Assembly (NCBI GenBank): GCA_951640165.1
Contig: OX621241.1
Span: 12,529,001-12,593,000, forward strand
Direction of reading: 5' to 3'
From: Pseudoips prasinana
Lineage: Eukaryota > Arthropoda > Insecta > Lepidoptera > Nolidae
DNA: 64,000 nucleotides
Shown here one piece after another: positions 10,401-17,088 of this stretch. Both the position numbers and the translations under genes were made by a program. The stretch's first letter is position 1, and each line of letters opens with the position of its first letter. The notes below the pieces were generated by a model, which saw nothing but the letters and a program-made list of their open reading frames with translations, did no database searches and had not been told where the DNA came from.

Positions 10401-13400
10401 TTCCATGATTTTTGTTAACCCAAGATGTGCTCAACGCGCCTTAAGAAGTTTTCAGTTCAAAAAACAGCTATTACTTACCAACACGTTCGGCTACGTCACG
10501 AGCTTCATATCCTTTGCTGTTCTTCTCCACTCTAAAAGTAACTTCATTTGGATCAACACTGTAAACAGAACAAACATTTACATCCAATATCTATCAATAC
10601 AAACAAAACAAGTTAGTTTTTGTTAGAAACACTAGTGGGATTTAGATATGGTTAAAATTACCGGGGGTTTGTAAAAGTGTTTTTCTCTAAGCCAAGCATT
10701 TCTTCAAGTCTTGAAATAAATGAGATGCCTTTATTCCAGTCAGTTGAGAACCTGGGGCAAACCAATAATAAAGTGAATGGGAATGTAATAATAATGCCAT
10801 TTTCATTTTGATTTGATTCTTAATGTGGGGTATATCTCACCTATTATGAAAAGATACGTATGCGTATGAAGGATCAATATCATAATCATTATGATCGTGC
10901 TCCGGAGCCTTTTCATTTTTCTGTGAGTGCTGTGTTCCATGTGCTGTAACATAAAATCACACCGAATGTTGTTATTAATAGAAGCATCTATTTAGTGCCA
11001 ACTGTTTACAACATCGATATAGATTTCGAGGCATGCATAATTTTGCATTTAATGGATAATCACAGTAAGTTAGGTTATTAAATACATACCTACTGCTAAA
11101 ATAAAAATAGGAAGATTATACCTTGCATATATTTTATGGTAAATAAAAAAGCACAAGAAACTAAATATAAAAACAATTAGTATTTGTAATACATAAATTA
11201 ATAGAAAATATTAAAGCTGACAAAATATTTACGAAGATTGCCCGAAGAAACAATGACGATAACGTAGAATAAACACATCAAAATACATAGGAAATGGCGA
11301 TATATATAATAAAACACTGAGAAGTTATCACACATAGGCAACACGTGTTATATAAGGATTATTTACAGCCCATGCTGTGTCTCACAATGAAATCAAAATG
11401 TGCTCAGTTAGGGAAACACTTAGTGCGATGTTCTATACAAGACGTGGAAGTGCTATTAGTAAAAAAATATACTTTAATTTGATGCAGCATTAGCCTGGTA
11501 CGTTTTACGGGTACATCGAGTATCTAAAAATGTCGTCAGACCGCCGTGACACTAACCTGTCACTGATTTATCGTGGTAGTGACTGATAAGTTTTAATGTT
11601 TTCGCGTCCACACGCGGCCCAGGCTTTTTTACATCATCTCTTTCCCTACGTTTAAAGCCCCATTCGCTATTAAACAAATCTTGAATATCCTTGTCATTAA
11701 ATTTGGAATGATCACCTGAAACATCGTCCGTATATGTAACACCCTTTTTCTAATTCGATACTCTAGTAGTGGTTGAACTTATGGATATTTTGGGGCCTAT
11801 GGGAAACAAAACAGCTGATAAAAATAACACATCAGTAAACTAAAGGTATAAAATAAGAAAACTTAATAAAAATTTATTTACGTCTAGGTAAACAAAATAA
11901 GTGAACATGTTGCTGTTATACCTACAATGCAAATGAAGCAAGGCAAGAAGCACCATAAATTGCCTTCTTTACATGGAGATTACACTATAGTAATTACATC
12001 TATTGCATCGATCTTTTGACTCACCTTGTAATTCATCTGCTTTTAGAGGACCTCCTTCAGCGTATAGGTTTTGTGGTTTGGTAGAATCAATAACATCACG
12101 CCAGTAATTCATGAAATACTGTTCCATCTGTTTTGAATGTTTACCATCAAATGGAGAAGAATTATCTGCAGGACACACAATATATGTATTTAAGCTGATA
12201 ATAGTAATACTATAGTCTTTATTTTATATAGAATAAGTACCTTTGACGTGATATGGATCTTGCTCGCCACTACCAGCATCTATGGGAAATTCTTCCAAAC
12301 CATCTTCATCTATGTAAATTCTGGGTTCTGGAATTTCGCCACTCTCATATTCGAATGGAAAATGTTTATCTTCAAAACTTTGTTTATAATTTTTCCGAGC
12401 ATTAGAGCGGATTTCTTCGTCTAATGGGGAAAATCTGTTGCTGGTTATATATTCGGCGGTAAAAGGTGGAGGTTTAGTTTTATACTTTCGGAAATGAGCT
12501 CCCACACGCTCTTCATCGGATAGCGCCATGTTTGGTTCATTTTCACCAAGAATTTCAGAGAGTGACTTTTTCTTTTTTTCTATAAATACTCTAGGTCCAG
12601 GGTTTTCATCATTCATTTCTTGTTGTTTTTGTTCTTCTTGAATTCTTTCTCTAAATCCAGAAAAGGGTAATATAGCCGGAGATTCTTCACTACCACCCAT
12701 TAGCATTAAATCGCGTAATTTGTCGCTAGGGGCTTCAACCCCAAGTTGCAGGCCTTCTACAAACGAAATAAATTGCTATTTTTAAGTTTCTAAACAATAA
12801 ATAATAAGATTTATATTTCATTATTATACTTACCCTTGGCTATGAATGGAGTCGCGTCATCGTCTGGTGTAAAAGGGGGATTGTATACCTCATTTGCAAA
12901 GTCCGAGTCTGAGAGAGCAGAATTTGGCGTAAAGCGAACGTATGCTATTTCATCCGGATCACTCTAAATATAAAATTATTGTTACTACTTAAGAAATTTA
13001 AAACTTCTGAATCTATTCTTAGACAAACTGTAGTTAACTTACTTCCAAATTTTCCTCGCCATCTACTACAGATTCGGTACTTAATTTTGGGTCAACAAAA
13101 TGCTCACATATTTTTGTATTGACGGTTGCTGGATCACTAAAACATTAGAACATATAAGTAACCATAAATGTAATAAATATATGTAGGTACAATATTCTTT
13201 TTTTTTTCAATTATGTTGGTGATTAGGTAATTTTGAAATCATCTTTTAACCTGGTAAAAATGACCGTGTCCGCACATACACATGTGTGTAAACTTAATTC
13301 TTTATCCAACAAAATCAAGTTGTCATATCCCTATATTAATTTTCTAAATTGGGCGGTCATATACCATTTTTATCAAATGGGTCGATAATTGAGACTTAAG

Positions 13401-15914
13401 TGTACTTACTGAGACATTATTTGTTTATTTCCCATAAATAACATTCCAATAAGTACACTTAAGTCTATATTATCGGTCCGGTAATTTTTACCAGGTTAAA
13501 ATTCACGTTTTACAATATTTTATGTGATGTTTCGCTTTCCTCTGGAGCGTCAAATTTTTATAAGTAGATAATACCAACGTTGATAAAAGTAAGTATAACA
13601 GGAAATATACTTACAGATTCTGCCGCAGCGTGTAAAGCATAGCCTGCAGCATGCACTGGGTATAAGCATGCTCCCAGCGGTAACCACGAGCTGCTAGCCG
13701 CTGCAATTCGCCTTCGAACCACTGCAATTGCTCCGAACTCATGTCATATCTGTGAAGGAATGTATTGTCATGATTAGCTTTTAAAACTAGCCTCTTTGCT
13801 CAGCTTTGCTCTTTAAAACTAGAATTATACTTACCGATAGAGGGAATCCTCATCCACATCAGCTTCGTAAATTGCTACACATTTACCAAAAGCGAAATCT
13901 GTAAATATAAGACAGACATCGTACAATCAAAAATACTACCTTCAGCCAACACTTAGTATACGGTTCATTTAATTATATGCAACTGTACAATATGCCCATT
14001 AAAATTAATAAATAAAAATGTGAAATAAATGTTTTAACTATGCATAAAAATTGCGTCAATCTATGTGAGGTACAGACGCCAGTACATCAAGCTATCCCAA
14101 TCTGTCAAATTTTCCCAATTGTAAGTGAACCTTATGCTTTTGTGATAAAGTTGAAAATCTATAAAATTAATTTGAAAGATGGGGTAGCTAGATGTACTGG
14201 CGTCTTTACAATAATTTGTATAGAAACGAGACTGTACTCGTCGTTGAGTGATTGCTAGGTGCCATTTTTCAATGTCATCCTTGCATTTTAAGACTAGAGT
14301 AACCCAGTATGTTGTACTCACCATCATAACATGTCTCCACTCCTTCAACACATAGGGATGCGCTGAATAAACAACCTGCAAAATAATTATGTTTTAGAGA
14401 GTCCTTTGTCCAACTGTGGACGTCTTTTGGCTGACATAAGATGTAATGTAATGTAATCTTCACCTGGACGAATTTTAAAAATAAAGTTATGTTATATTTT
14501 AGTATATTAGTGTGAATAAATTTTAAGTCAATTCCCGATGATTGTCTCTGTTCACTAACATCAGTATTTGTTATTGAAACAGCCGTTTTATAAAAACGTA
14601 CCAAATTGCAATAGCATTACGGCTCAATAGTACTTCTACTGAATTTAATATTTTCTATACCTACTTATTTATTATTATTCACATCGGGTCATAATTTCGA
14701 AAACCACTCCAAAATCTTGGAGTGAGTTCAGAGACATTCAAATTTATGTACAACCCTCTTCTCGTAAAATATGAATTTCGATAATTAAACCTCAACATAA
14801 TCTCCTTGACTATAACTTAATAAAAGCTAGCTAAATATCATTACTATTATTAAATAAATTTTATAAAATTTAATTTTTTAACAATGCCTAAATATAAGTA
14901 CTTAAATATCTATAATATGTAACTGGAAATAGTATGTATACTTAATTGTACTATTACTACATACATGTTCTGACTATTTACTAGCGCTTTTTTAAAGTCT
15001 ACATGAATGAAAACCTTCTTTATTTATTTATTTTATTATTTATTACGGAAGCTTTTAGTGGTAGCTTCCGAAATAAATAAACGCGGTTTTACCGGCGTTA
15101 AATTTTATAAATTATCACAGCTCCTCCCCCGTATGTGATAGCGTGATAATATGTACCCTATACGTTGACCCGACCTCTTCGTAATATTCATGTAAAATTT
15201 TAAGTAAATCCATGCAGTACATACAGACAAACAGATAAACAGACAAAAATTCTAAAAACTATATTTTTGGCCTCTATATCGATTGTAGATCACGCCCCAA
15301 GTATCCTTTATATTTTATGTATGTATGTATATATAAAATCGTAGAAAAGTCGAAACTGTATTTCGACTTTTCTACGATTTTCTTATAGTGGTAATATTTG
15401 TACCGTCCATAATTCAATATTGAGGTATATTCTATATGTTAACTAAATAAAATGTATAATTTCACAACGCCGGAATGCCGGAGTAACTTCATGTTAACTT
15501 ACTCACCTACCAGGTGGCTACCGGCTAAGTCGCCGAATATCGTTTTCGTGATCGGTGTTCAAATGAATAAATAACTTAAAAATTACTTTATCAATCGCTA
15601 AATCGGCTTTAACGTTAACAAACGATTCCGGACCATTTATGACGTCACGTGTGCTCACGGAAGCCGATTTCACGATTGATTATAAGTAATTTTTAGTAAC
15701 CTTTATTTATTTGAACGCCGATCACAAAAACGATGTTAGGCGACTTAGCCGGTAGCCCCGCAGGTGCAGGACGCATCTGGTACGTGATGTACTACATACC
15801 AGTGCGTAAATTTTAGTAGTATACCTATGTTTCCATCGGCGAGCGAGGGCGCCAGCGTGCAGATCAGTGCCAGCGCCCACAAAGCCTGCCGCACCGAAAG
15901 GCGGCTCATTACAT
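1276..15914 (-). CDS. IA-2: IA-2 / ICA512 orthologue (receptor-type tyrosine-phosphatase-like N), 19 exons, 3' end outside window
   Basis: Single-pass membrane protein of dense-core secretory vesicles; the family acts in vesicle biogenesis and regulated peptide or insulin-like hormone release and is considered a pseudophosphatase. Exons (high to low coordinate): 15825-15914, 14322-14375, 13835-13898, 13615-13749, 13043-13136, 12834-12963, 12241-12756, 12025-12165, 11557-11715, 10841-10943, 10662-10751, 10479-10558, 10107-10174, 9592-9810, 9219-9370, 8992-9046, 8511-8732, 2352-2549, 1276-1442. Every intron is GT-AG and all phases join, giving 910 complete codons. Layout: signal peptide (1-25), RESP18-like Cys module (about 28-70), acidic variable lumenal region, conserved membrane-proximal lumenal domain (about 494-573), TM helix (about 592-616), cytoplasmic linker, then PTP motifs [17 protein letters not shown] and SEHIWC. 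The WPD-loop position reads WPEN. The HC-x5-R loop exon is not in the window. Identity is strong; whether it is IA-2 or phogrin type is not separable, since insects usually have one gene. Confidence 0.93.
1862..1940 (+). repeat. Interspersed repeat copy that is an empty site for the GTAC foldback
   Basis: The segment from CAGCACTTGGGTATTAACAT through the ACATAGTC region matches 36655-36690 plus 36824-36880. Here it reads CTTGTACTTGT with no insertion. In the other copy a 133-bp foldback sits at the GTAC. Confidence 0.6.
2100..2185 (+). repeat. 5S rRNA-derived SINE, partial copy
   Basis: The segment contains GGTAATGCAACTAGGCTCG and then GCGGTCAGTTATTGATAACCGCC. The order AAG/ATGCA-C...GGGCTCG-type...GGTCAGT...TGACCGCC resembles the 3' half of 5S rRNA. 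The same family is at 26746-26960 and 43660-43860. Confidence 0.45.
2352..2549 (-). CDS. IA-2: IA-2 coding exon 18: PTP domain, middle
   Basis: A 198-nt exon (66 codons) with a TTTGCAG acceptor and GTGAGA donor. It codes [32 protein letters not shown] and [15 protein letters not shown]. The canonical Y-I-A-x-Q-G-P reads Y-I-A-A-A-G-P, so the usual Gln is Ala. Confidence 0.96.
2550..4140. other. IA-2 intron, left part
   Basis: AT-rich intron sequence with a SINE copy at 3215-3425. A hairpin (TTCGAGGTACGAAGGTG and its complement, 3274-3310) lies inside that copy. No other feature seen. Confidence 0.5.
3215..3425 (+). repeat. Lepidopteran SINE-like repeat
   Basis: The body (GCACGTAAAGCCGT...GGTCGTGACGGCTAGTCGTG...GAGAGTGGAAATAAGGGAATA) matches in layout the reverse-strand fragment at 29040-29180. 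It starts with CTCGTTGGTCTACCGG, a tRNA-like head. A 17-bp perfect hairpin at 3274-3310 interrupts the expected order. Confidence 0.5.
4384..4830 (-). CDS. Secreted S1 / S-protein-homologue-like protein, intact copy A
   Basis: 148-aa secreted protein. Residues 1-22 form a clear signal peptide ([22 protein letters not shown]). The mature part has V-E-V-Y-N near 51-55, H-M-W-C-A-D-A-N near 64, W-V-K-P-G-D near 80, W-F-F-K, then [10 protein letters not shown] near 94-103, W-D-V-Y-Y near 110, and [10 protein letters not shown] near 125-134. In order and spacing this resembles plant self-incompatibility S1 proteins: HC-(S/D)-x-D, PG, W-x-F, T-x-F-x-C-x-x-x-W, F-D-V-Y, then W-x-I-x-x-D-G. Only the two central cysteines are present; plant members usually have four or more. 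The function in insects is not known to me. It lies inside an IA-2 intron on the host strand, with its own leader exon (4938-~4980), a 5' UTR intron (4852-4937) and a TTTATT (AATAAA) signal at 4224-4229. Gene status is strong; the S1 assignment is inference. Confidence 0.85.
   Translation of the reverse strand: MNFKYMLVVAALAMTQLASVHSFAWGVIGGATSALGTIISLAEEKEGFWLVEVYNEGKHHAHMWCADANRKIGGNDGVWVKPGDKIAWFFKKSLTAQFWCEMDWYGQHVGWDVYYTGWKDAPNPTMWSIRNDGVYDQWRNRKWRNLNS
4852..5012 (-). promoter_or_regulatory. Promoter, leader exon and 5' UTR intron of S1-like copy A
   Basis: On the minus strand a TATA-like ATATGTAAAC (5003-5012) is followed about 25-30 nt downstream by the arthropod initiator TCAGTT (4977-4982). 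A non-coding exon then ends at the donor ACG|GTAAGTTAT (exon end 4938). The acceptor CTTATAG (4852-4858) lies 21 nt before the ATG. All these elements are conserved in copy B. Confidence 0.65.
5119..5352 (+). mobile_element. Degraded RTE-type LINE fragment, internally deleted
   Basis: A readable stretch on the plus strand encodes Q-R-G-I-R-W-G-D-V, then K-L-F-T-L-H, matching the R-G-V-R-Q-G-D-x-I-S-P-K-L-F-T RT block with stops. Near 5300-5340 it encodes [14 protein letters not shown], the RTE C-terminal motif. Intervening RT sequence is missing. Confidence 0.6.
5466..5700 (+). repeat. tRNA-derived SINE, family 1 copy
   Basis: A tRNA-like head with B box (GAGTTCGAATCCC at about 5524) is followed by the family body TGTCTGTTTGTCCTGAG..., TATAAGTATGTATTTACAAA, ACAAGCTCTGCTTAATTTGG and GTGTGTAAATAACGTCCCAG. 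Other copies: 25833-26055 (minus), 29865-30112, 47562-48095, 62641-62905 (minus). Confidence 0.75.
6080..6165 (+). repeat. tRNA-derived SINE fragment
   Basis: GACTCGTTGGTGTAGCAGT resembles a Pol III A-box head and ACTGGGTTCAAATCCCAGGT a B-box arm with flanking stem. It is not a full tRNA because the anticodon arm cannot be formed convincingly. Confidence 0.5.
6419..6600 (+). repeat. LINE-tail/SINE repeat (GGAAAGACGCCCACAACTGG type)
   Basis: Matches the layout of 48645-48770 (GACGGTCACTGCTGGACATAGG...CTACCCGCATCGAGCGGCTTCC) with CTACCCGCGTTCAGCGGCTT. This is a common lepidopteran interspersed repeat. Confidence 0.55.
6600..7218 (-). mobile_element. Degraded RTE-type LINE reverse transcriptase fragment
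   Basis: On the minus strand shifting frames encode RTE RT landmarks in order: [32 protein letters not shown], then [19 protein letters not shown] and R-R-T-D-G-R. The catalytic FADD region is lost. It faces the RTE piece at 5119-5352 in opposite orientation, both between the duplication arms. Confidence 0.7.
7471..7650 (+). promoter_or_regulatory. Promoter, leader exon and 5' UTR intron of S1-like copy B
   Basis: A clear TATATAAA (7471-7478) lies about 28 nt before the start-site region. The initiator equivalent reads ACTGAGTTC rather than the TCAGTT of copy A. The leader exon ends TACG|GTAAGT at 7544, and the acceptor CTTATAG ends at 7630. Confidence 0.6.
7652..8099 (+). pseudogene. S1-like secreted protein copy B, frameshifted
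   Basis: The frame starts MNFKYMLVV like copy A but has an in-frame 3-bp loss (GF collapsed to V after E-E-K-E). A 4-bp insertion at about 7831-7838 (CACATACATATGTGG versus CACATATGTGG) then shifts the frame, ending at 7877-7879 after 75 residues, before the first conserved cysteine. The rest of the domain (both [25 protein letters not shown]) stays open at 7839-8099 in another frame, ending like copy A. Substitutions downstream of the shift are few. Either very recent loss or an assembly error is possible; an internal start at the ATG at 7839 would lack a signal peptide. Confidence 0.8.
8511..8732 (-). CDS. IA-2: IA-2 coding exon 17: PTP domain, N-terminal part
   Basis: A 222-nt exon (74 codons) with a CGCCAG acceptor and GTGAGT donor. 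It codes [27 protein letters not shown], then [15 protein letters not shown] and DYINAST, the first PTP motifs. The next intron (2550-8510) is about 6 kb and hosts the nested gene pair. Confidence 0.96.
8776..8880 (-). repeat. tRNA-like SINE fragment
   Basis: On the minus strand CCGTAGCTTAATTGACAAAG and GAGTTTCAAATCC resemble A and B boxes. It lies in the IA-2 intron between exons 16 and 17 and looks decayed. Confidence 0.35.
8992..9046 (-). CDS. IA-2: IA-2 coding exon 16
   Basis: A 55-nt exon with a TTTCAG acceptor and GTAAGA donor. It codes [18 protein letters not shown], very close to the vertebrate [14 protein letters not shown] segment. Confidence 0.95.
9219..9370 (-). CDS. IA-2: IA-2 coding exon 15: cytoplasmic linker
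   Basis: A 152-nt exon with a TTTCAG acceptor and GTGAGC donor. It begins [11 protein letters not shown], the conserved juxtamembrane motif of IA-2 proteins, then a Pro/Ser-rich linker ending S-S-T-S-S-W, which precedes the PTP domain in the family. Confidence 0.93.
9592..9810 (-). CDS. IA-2: IA-2 coding exon 14: transmembrane helix
   Basis: A 219-nt exon (73 codons, in phase) with an ATTATAG acceptor and GTACAT donor. It begins T-K-R-P-V-S-R, then codes a single hydrophobic helix ([20 protein letters not shown]) followed by K-R-D as stop-transfer. The cytoplasmic part ends E-A-T-R-D-Y-Q, matching the juxtamembrane segment of the family. Confidence 0.92.
10107..10174 (-). CDS. IA-2: IA-2 coding exon 13
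   Basis: A 68-nt exon with a TTTCAG acceptor and GTAAGA donor, ending on a codon boundary. It codes [20 protein letters not shown], close to the vertebrate K-x-x-L-E-x-x-T-G-L-Q-I-L-x-T-G-V-G stretch that ends the lumenal domain. Confidence 0.9.
10479..10558 (-). CDS. IA-2: IA-2 coding exon 12
   Basis: An 80-nt exon with a TTACAG acceptor and GTAAGT donor. It codes [20 protein letters not shown] and V-A-E-R-V, matching the V-x-x-x-x-L-T-F-R-I-x-x-N strand and helix of the family. Confidence 0.87.
10662..10751 (-). CDS. IA-2: IA-2 coding exon 11
   Basis: A 90-nt exon with a CCCCAG acceptor and GTAATT donor. It codes [19 protein letters not shown] and T-F-T-N-P, matching helix 1 of the IA-2 membrane-proximal domain (LLEILAEHV-like). 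Confidence 0.85.
10841..10943 (-). CDS. IA-2: IA-2 coding exon 10: start of conserved lumenal domain
   Basis: A 103-nt exon with a TTACAG acceptor and GTGAGA donor. It codes an [19 protein letters not shown] run where the mature-ectodomain homology to vertebrate IA-2 begins (G-Y-I-V-T... equivalent). Confidence 0.82.
11557..11715 (-). CDS. IA-2: IA-2 coding exon 9: dibasic site
   Basis: A 159-nt exon with a TTTCAG acceptor and GTTAGT donor. It contains F-K-R-R-E-R and V-K-K-P-G-P-R, plausible convertase sites before the conserved lumenal domain, as in vertebrate IA-2, which is cleaved at a dibasic site upstream of its mature ectodomain. Confidence 0.8.
12025..12165 (-). CDS. IA-2: IA-2 coding exon 8
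   Basis: A 141-nt exon with a CTGCAG acceptor and GTGAGT donor. It codes [19 protein letters not shown] and following residues. N-S-S is a potential N-glycosylation site in the lumen. Confidence 0.8.
12241..12756 (-). CDS. IA-2: IA-2 coding exon 7: long acidic/lysine-rich lumenal region
   Basis: The largest exon (516 nt, 172 codons) has a TTTGTAG acceptor and GTACTT donor. It codes charged, low-complexity lumenal sequence with E-E-Q-K-Q-Q-E, an I-E-K-K-K-K-S basic cluster and repeated P-R-x-(F/Y)-I-(E/D) motifs (GPRVFIEKK and EPRIYIDED). There are no cysteines. Prohormone-convertase-like processing at the K-K-K-K cluster is possible but only inferred. Confidence 0.8.
12834..12963 (-). CDS. 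IA-2: IA-2 coding exon 6
   Basis: A 130-nt exon with an ATTTAG acceptor and GTAAGT donor. It codes acidic lumenal sequence ([15 protein letters not shown]... T-P-D-D-D-A-T-P-F). Variable-region exon supported by frame continuity. Confidence 0.75.
13043..13136 (-). CDS. IA-2: IA-2 coding exon 5
   Basis: A 94-nt exon with a TTTTAG acceptor and GTAAGT donor, ending on a codon boundary. It codes acidic lumenal sequence (D-G-E-E-N-L-E at the end) with no family motif. It is supported by phase and open frame. Confidence 0.72.
13246..13499. mobile_element. piggyBac-like MITE with TTAA target duplication
   Basis: TIRs CCTGGTAAAAATgACCG (from 13250) and its complement (to 13495) match at 16 of 17 positions. 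TTAA is present on both sides (13246-13249, 13496-13499), the piggyBac signature. An inner inverted repeat (GACTTAAGTGTACTTA and complement, about 13390-13465) makes a long foldback. It is 246 bp without coding capacity and lies in the IA-2 intron between exons 4 and 5. Confidence 0.8.
13615..13749 (-). CDS. IA-2: IA-2 coding exon 4: helical lumenal segment
   Basis: A 135-nt exon with a TTCACAG acceptor and GTAAGT donor. It codes a segment rich in Q, L, W and E (including [19 protein letters not shown]), which aligns in position with the vertebrate L-x-x-L-x-x-x-G-x-x-W segment after the Cys module. Confidence 0.82.
13835..13898 (-). CDS. IA-2: IA-2 coding exon 3
   Basis: A 64-nt exon with a TTTACAG acceptor and GTAAGT donor. 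It codes [19 protein letters not shown] and then L-Y-R, which continues the Cys module (F-G-x-C as in vertebrate IA-2). Confidence 0.82.
14070..14208. mobile_element. GTAC-type foldback MITE, copy 1
   Basis: TIR AGACGCCAGTACATC and complement bound a 140-bp hairpin with CCCAATCTGTCAAATTT near one end and its complement near the other. It is flanked by GTAC on the left and TTAC on the right. Same family at 28763-28898 and 36687-36827. It lies in the IA-2 intron between exons 2 and 3. Confidence 0.8.
14322..14375 (-). CDS. IA-2: IA-2 coding exon 2: G-C-L-F Cys module
   Basis: A 54-nt exon with a TTTGCAG acceptor and GTGAGT donor codes for [18 protein letters not shown]. This matches the spacing of the first RESP18-homology cysteines of vertebrate IA-2 (GCLF...LC...VC). 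It joins exon 1 in phase 1. Confidence 0.85.
14390..14460 (+). repeat. LINE/SINE 3' tail fragment
   Basis: GTCCTTTGTCCAACTGTGGA, CGTCTTTTGGCTGA and then an (ATGTA)n run is the usual lepidopteran RTE-related 3' end. Confidence 0.5.
14786..15045 (+). repeat. LINE 3' end copy (same family as 59150-61327)
   Basis: The segment follows the order AGCTAGCTAAATATCATTAC, ATAAATTTTATAAA, ACATGTTCTGACTATTTAC, AGCGCTTTTTTAAAGTCTAC, GAAAACCTTCTTTATTTATT and ends in a (TTTA)n-type tail. Matches 60990-61327, 32095-32352 and 41084-41275. 5'-truncated insertion in IA-2 intron 1. Confidence 0.75.
15078..15395 (+). mobile_element. Helitron-like non-autonomous repeat (CCGCGG family), copy 1
   Basis: Starts ACGCGGTTTTACCGGCGTTA, runs through a GTAATATTCATG...AAATCCATGCAGTA block and ends AAAATCGTAGAAAAGTCG. 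Other copies: 46986-47295 (minus) and 48788-50410 (interrupted). Here the last 21 bp form a perfect hairpin (15335-15355 with 15361-15381, loop CTGTA). The GC-rich CTAGC...CCCGCGG end is typical of lepidopteran Helitrons, but autonomous capacity is absent. Confidence 0.6.
15518..15756. mobile_element. Long-TIR foldback element
   Basis: GCTACCGGCTAAGTCGCC...GATCGGTGTTCAAAT...TAAAAATTACTT is repeated in reverse at the other end (AAGTAATTTTTAG...ATTTGAACGCCGATCAC...GGCGACTTAGCCGGTAG). This gives arms of about 70 bp with small gaps and no ORF. Right-half copies occur at 823-885 and 24465-24595. It lies in IA-2 intron 1 close to exon 1. Confidence 0.7.
15825..15914 (-). CDS. IA-2: IA-2 coding exon 1: start codon and signal peptide
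   Basis: ATG at 15907-15909 opens a frame coding M-S-R-L-S-V-R-Q, then a hydrophobic core ([13 protein letters not shown]) and A-D-G, a typical signal peptide with cleavage likely near residue 24-26. Donor is G|GTATAC at 15823-15824. A CAG acceptor just upstream (15915-15917) leaves a 5-nt 5' UTR in this exon, so at least one non-coding exon lies further right; I could not place it. Confidence 0.85.
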
Positions 15915-16002
15915 CTGGAACAATACACGAATATATAGCATGGCAATTGATATTCCTGCAACATAATAAATCATCGGTATTTTTCTTCGTATTATAATGT
16001 CA

Positions 16003-16240
16003 TCTATTATTATTATTATTTGCGATGATACTCTAGCAGCTTAAAGCTGATGCGTGTACTGTAATTAAATTAAATAATGGAATTAATTATAATATATAAG
16101 CTAAAAATTAGAAAAAAACTACAAGAACCCTATTTACACTAATATGCGTCGAATAATCCTTCCACATCGCGTATGGGAAAAGTGCCCAGAAGGCTGGCCG
16201 CATTGCCACGCTGGATGGCATTGCTGATCCTGTGGCCCAA
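16003..16240 (-). mobile_element. 5'-truncated LINE: RT C-terminus plus tail
   Basis: The minus-strand frame 16240 to 16139 encodes L-G-H-R-I-S-N-A, IQRGNAASLLGTFP and D-V-E-G-L-F-D then a stop. This is the C-terminal motif (IQRGNAAS...GT) found in a group of insect LINEs. The 3' UTR ends in an (AAT)n run at 16003-16020. Confidence 0.65.
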
Positions 16241-16765
16241 GAATAAACAAGTTTATTTATAAATTATTTTTTATTTATTTATAATTTTTTTTATATTGTA
16301 TTATATCGGTTCACTGCCTGAAATAATGATTGATGATTTTGTTTTTTTATAAACTTTTATTTATATATTTAAATAACCTTTATCAGGGATTAAGATTTTA
16401 AATATTTTTTTATAAAGTTATGTCTTTGGTATGCAATAAAGAGTTATCTATCTAAGAAAAAGATTAAGAAAAAAATATCATACAAGAAGAAAGTAGTTCT
16501 AACTTAGAGGTAACCTTCACCATGTGCTTAGTTATGGAGCTGAGTGTAAGTAAAGCTGTTTCTTAGTCGACTCATGTAGTTCGTTTCAGATCGCACTACT
16601 CCGCAACAACTGAACCGGTCTTCTTCAAAACGGACACAGTGGTAATTTCCATACTTGTGAATGCACATATCTGAATTTATAAAAATCAGACTTACCGAAT
16701 AATTACCGTCACATTTAAATCAATCTAAATAGACACTTGCGTATCCACACTCAGCTCAATATTTC
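16241..16765. other. No gene seen
   Basis: AT-rich sequence with no supported coding exon. It may include the IA-2 5' flank or a non-coding first exon, but nothing marks one. Confidence 0.4.
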
Positions 16766-17088
16766 TATGAATGAATGAATGAATGAACTCTTTGAATGAA
16801 TGAACTCTTTATTTGCGAGAATACAGGTTACATTTTGATGGTATTATATTATCGTTTCACTATATTCGACAGAATATGTCGTGCAAATATTTAAAGTAAT
16901 AGGTACATTATAATTTAACACTTATTACATTGAAATTGATAGTAATTATTTAATTTGTTAATAGTAGTTAATACATGATTGAATCCAAACAATAATTAAA
17001 AATAAGATTTAAAAACAATGTTAGTTATTATAGATTAGAAAATGTCAATTAAAATTTCAATGTCAAAATATTTAGGCTAATTACATAT

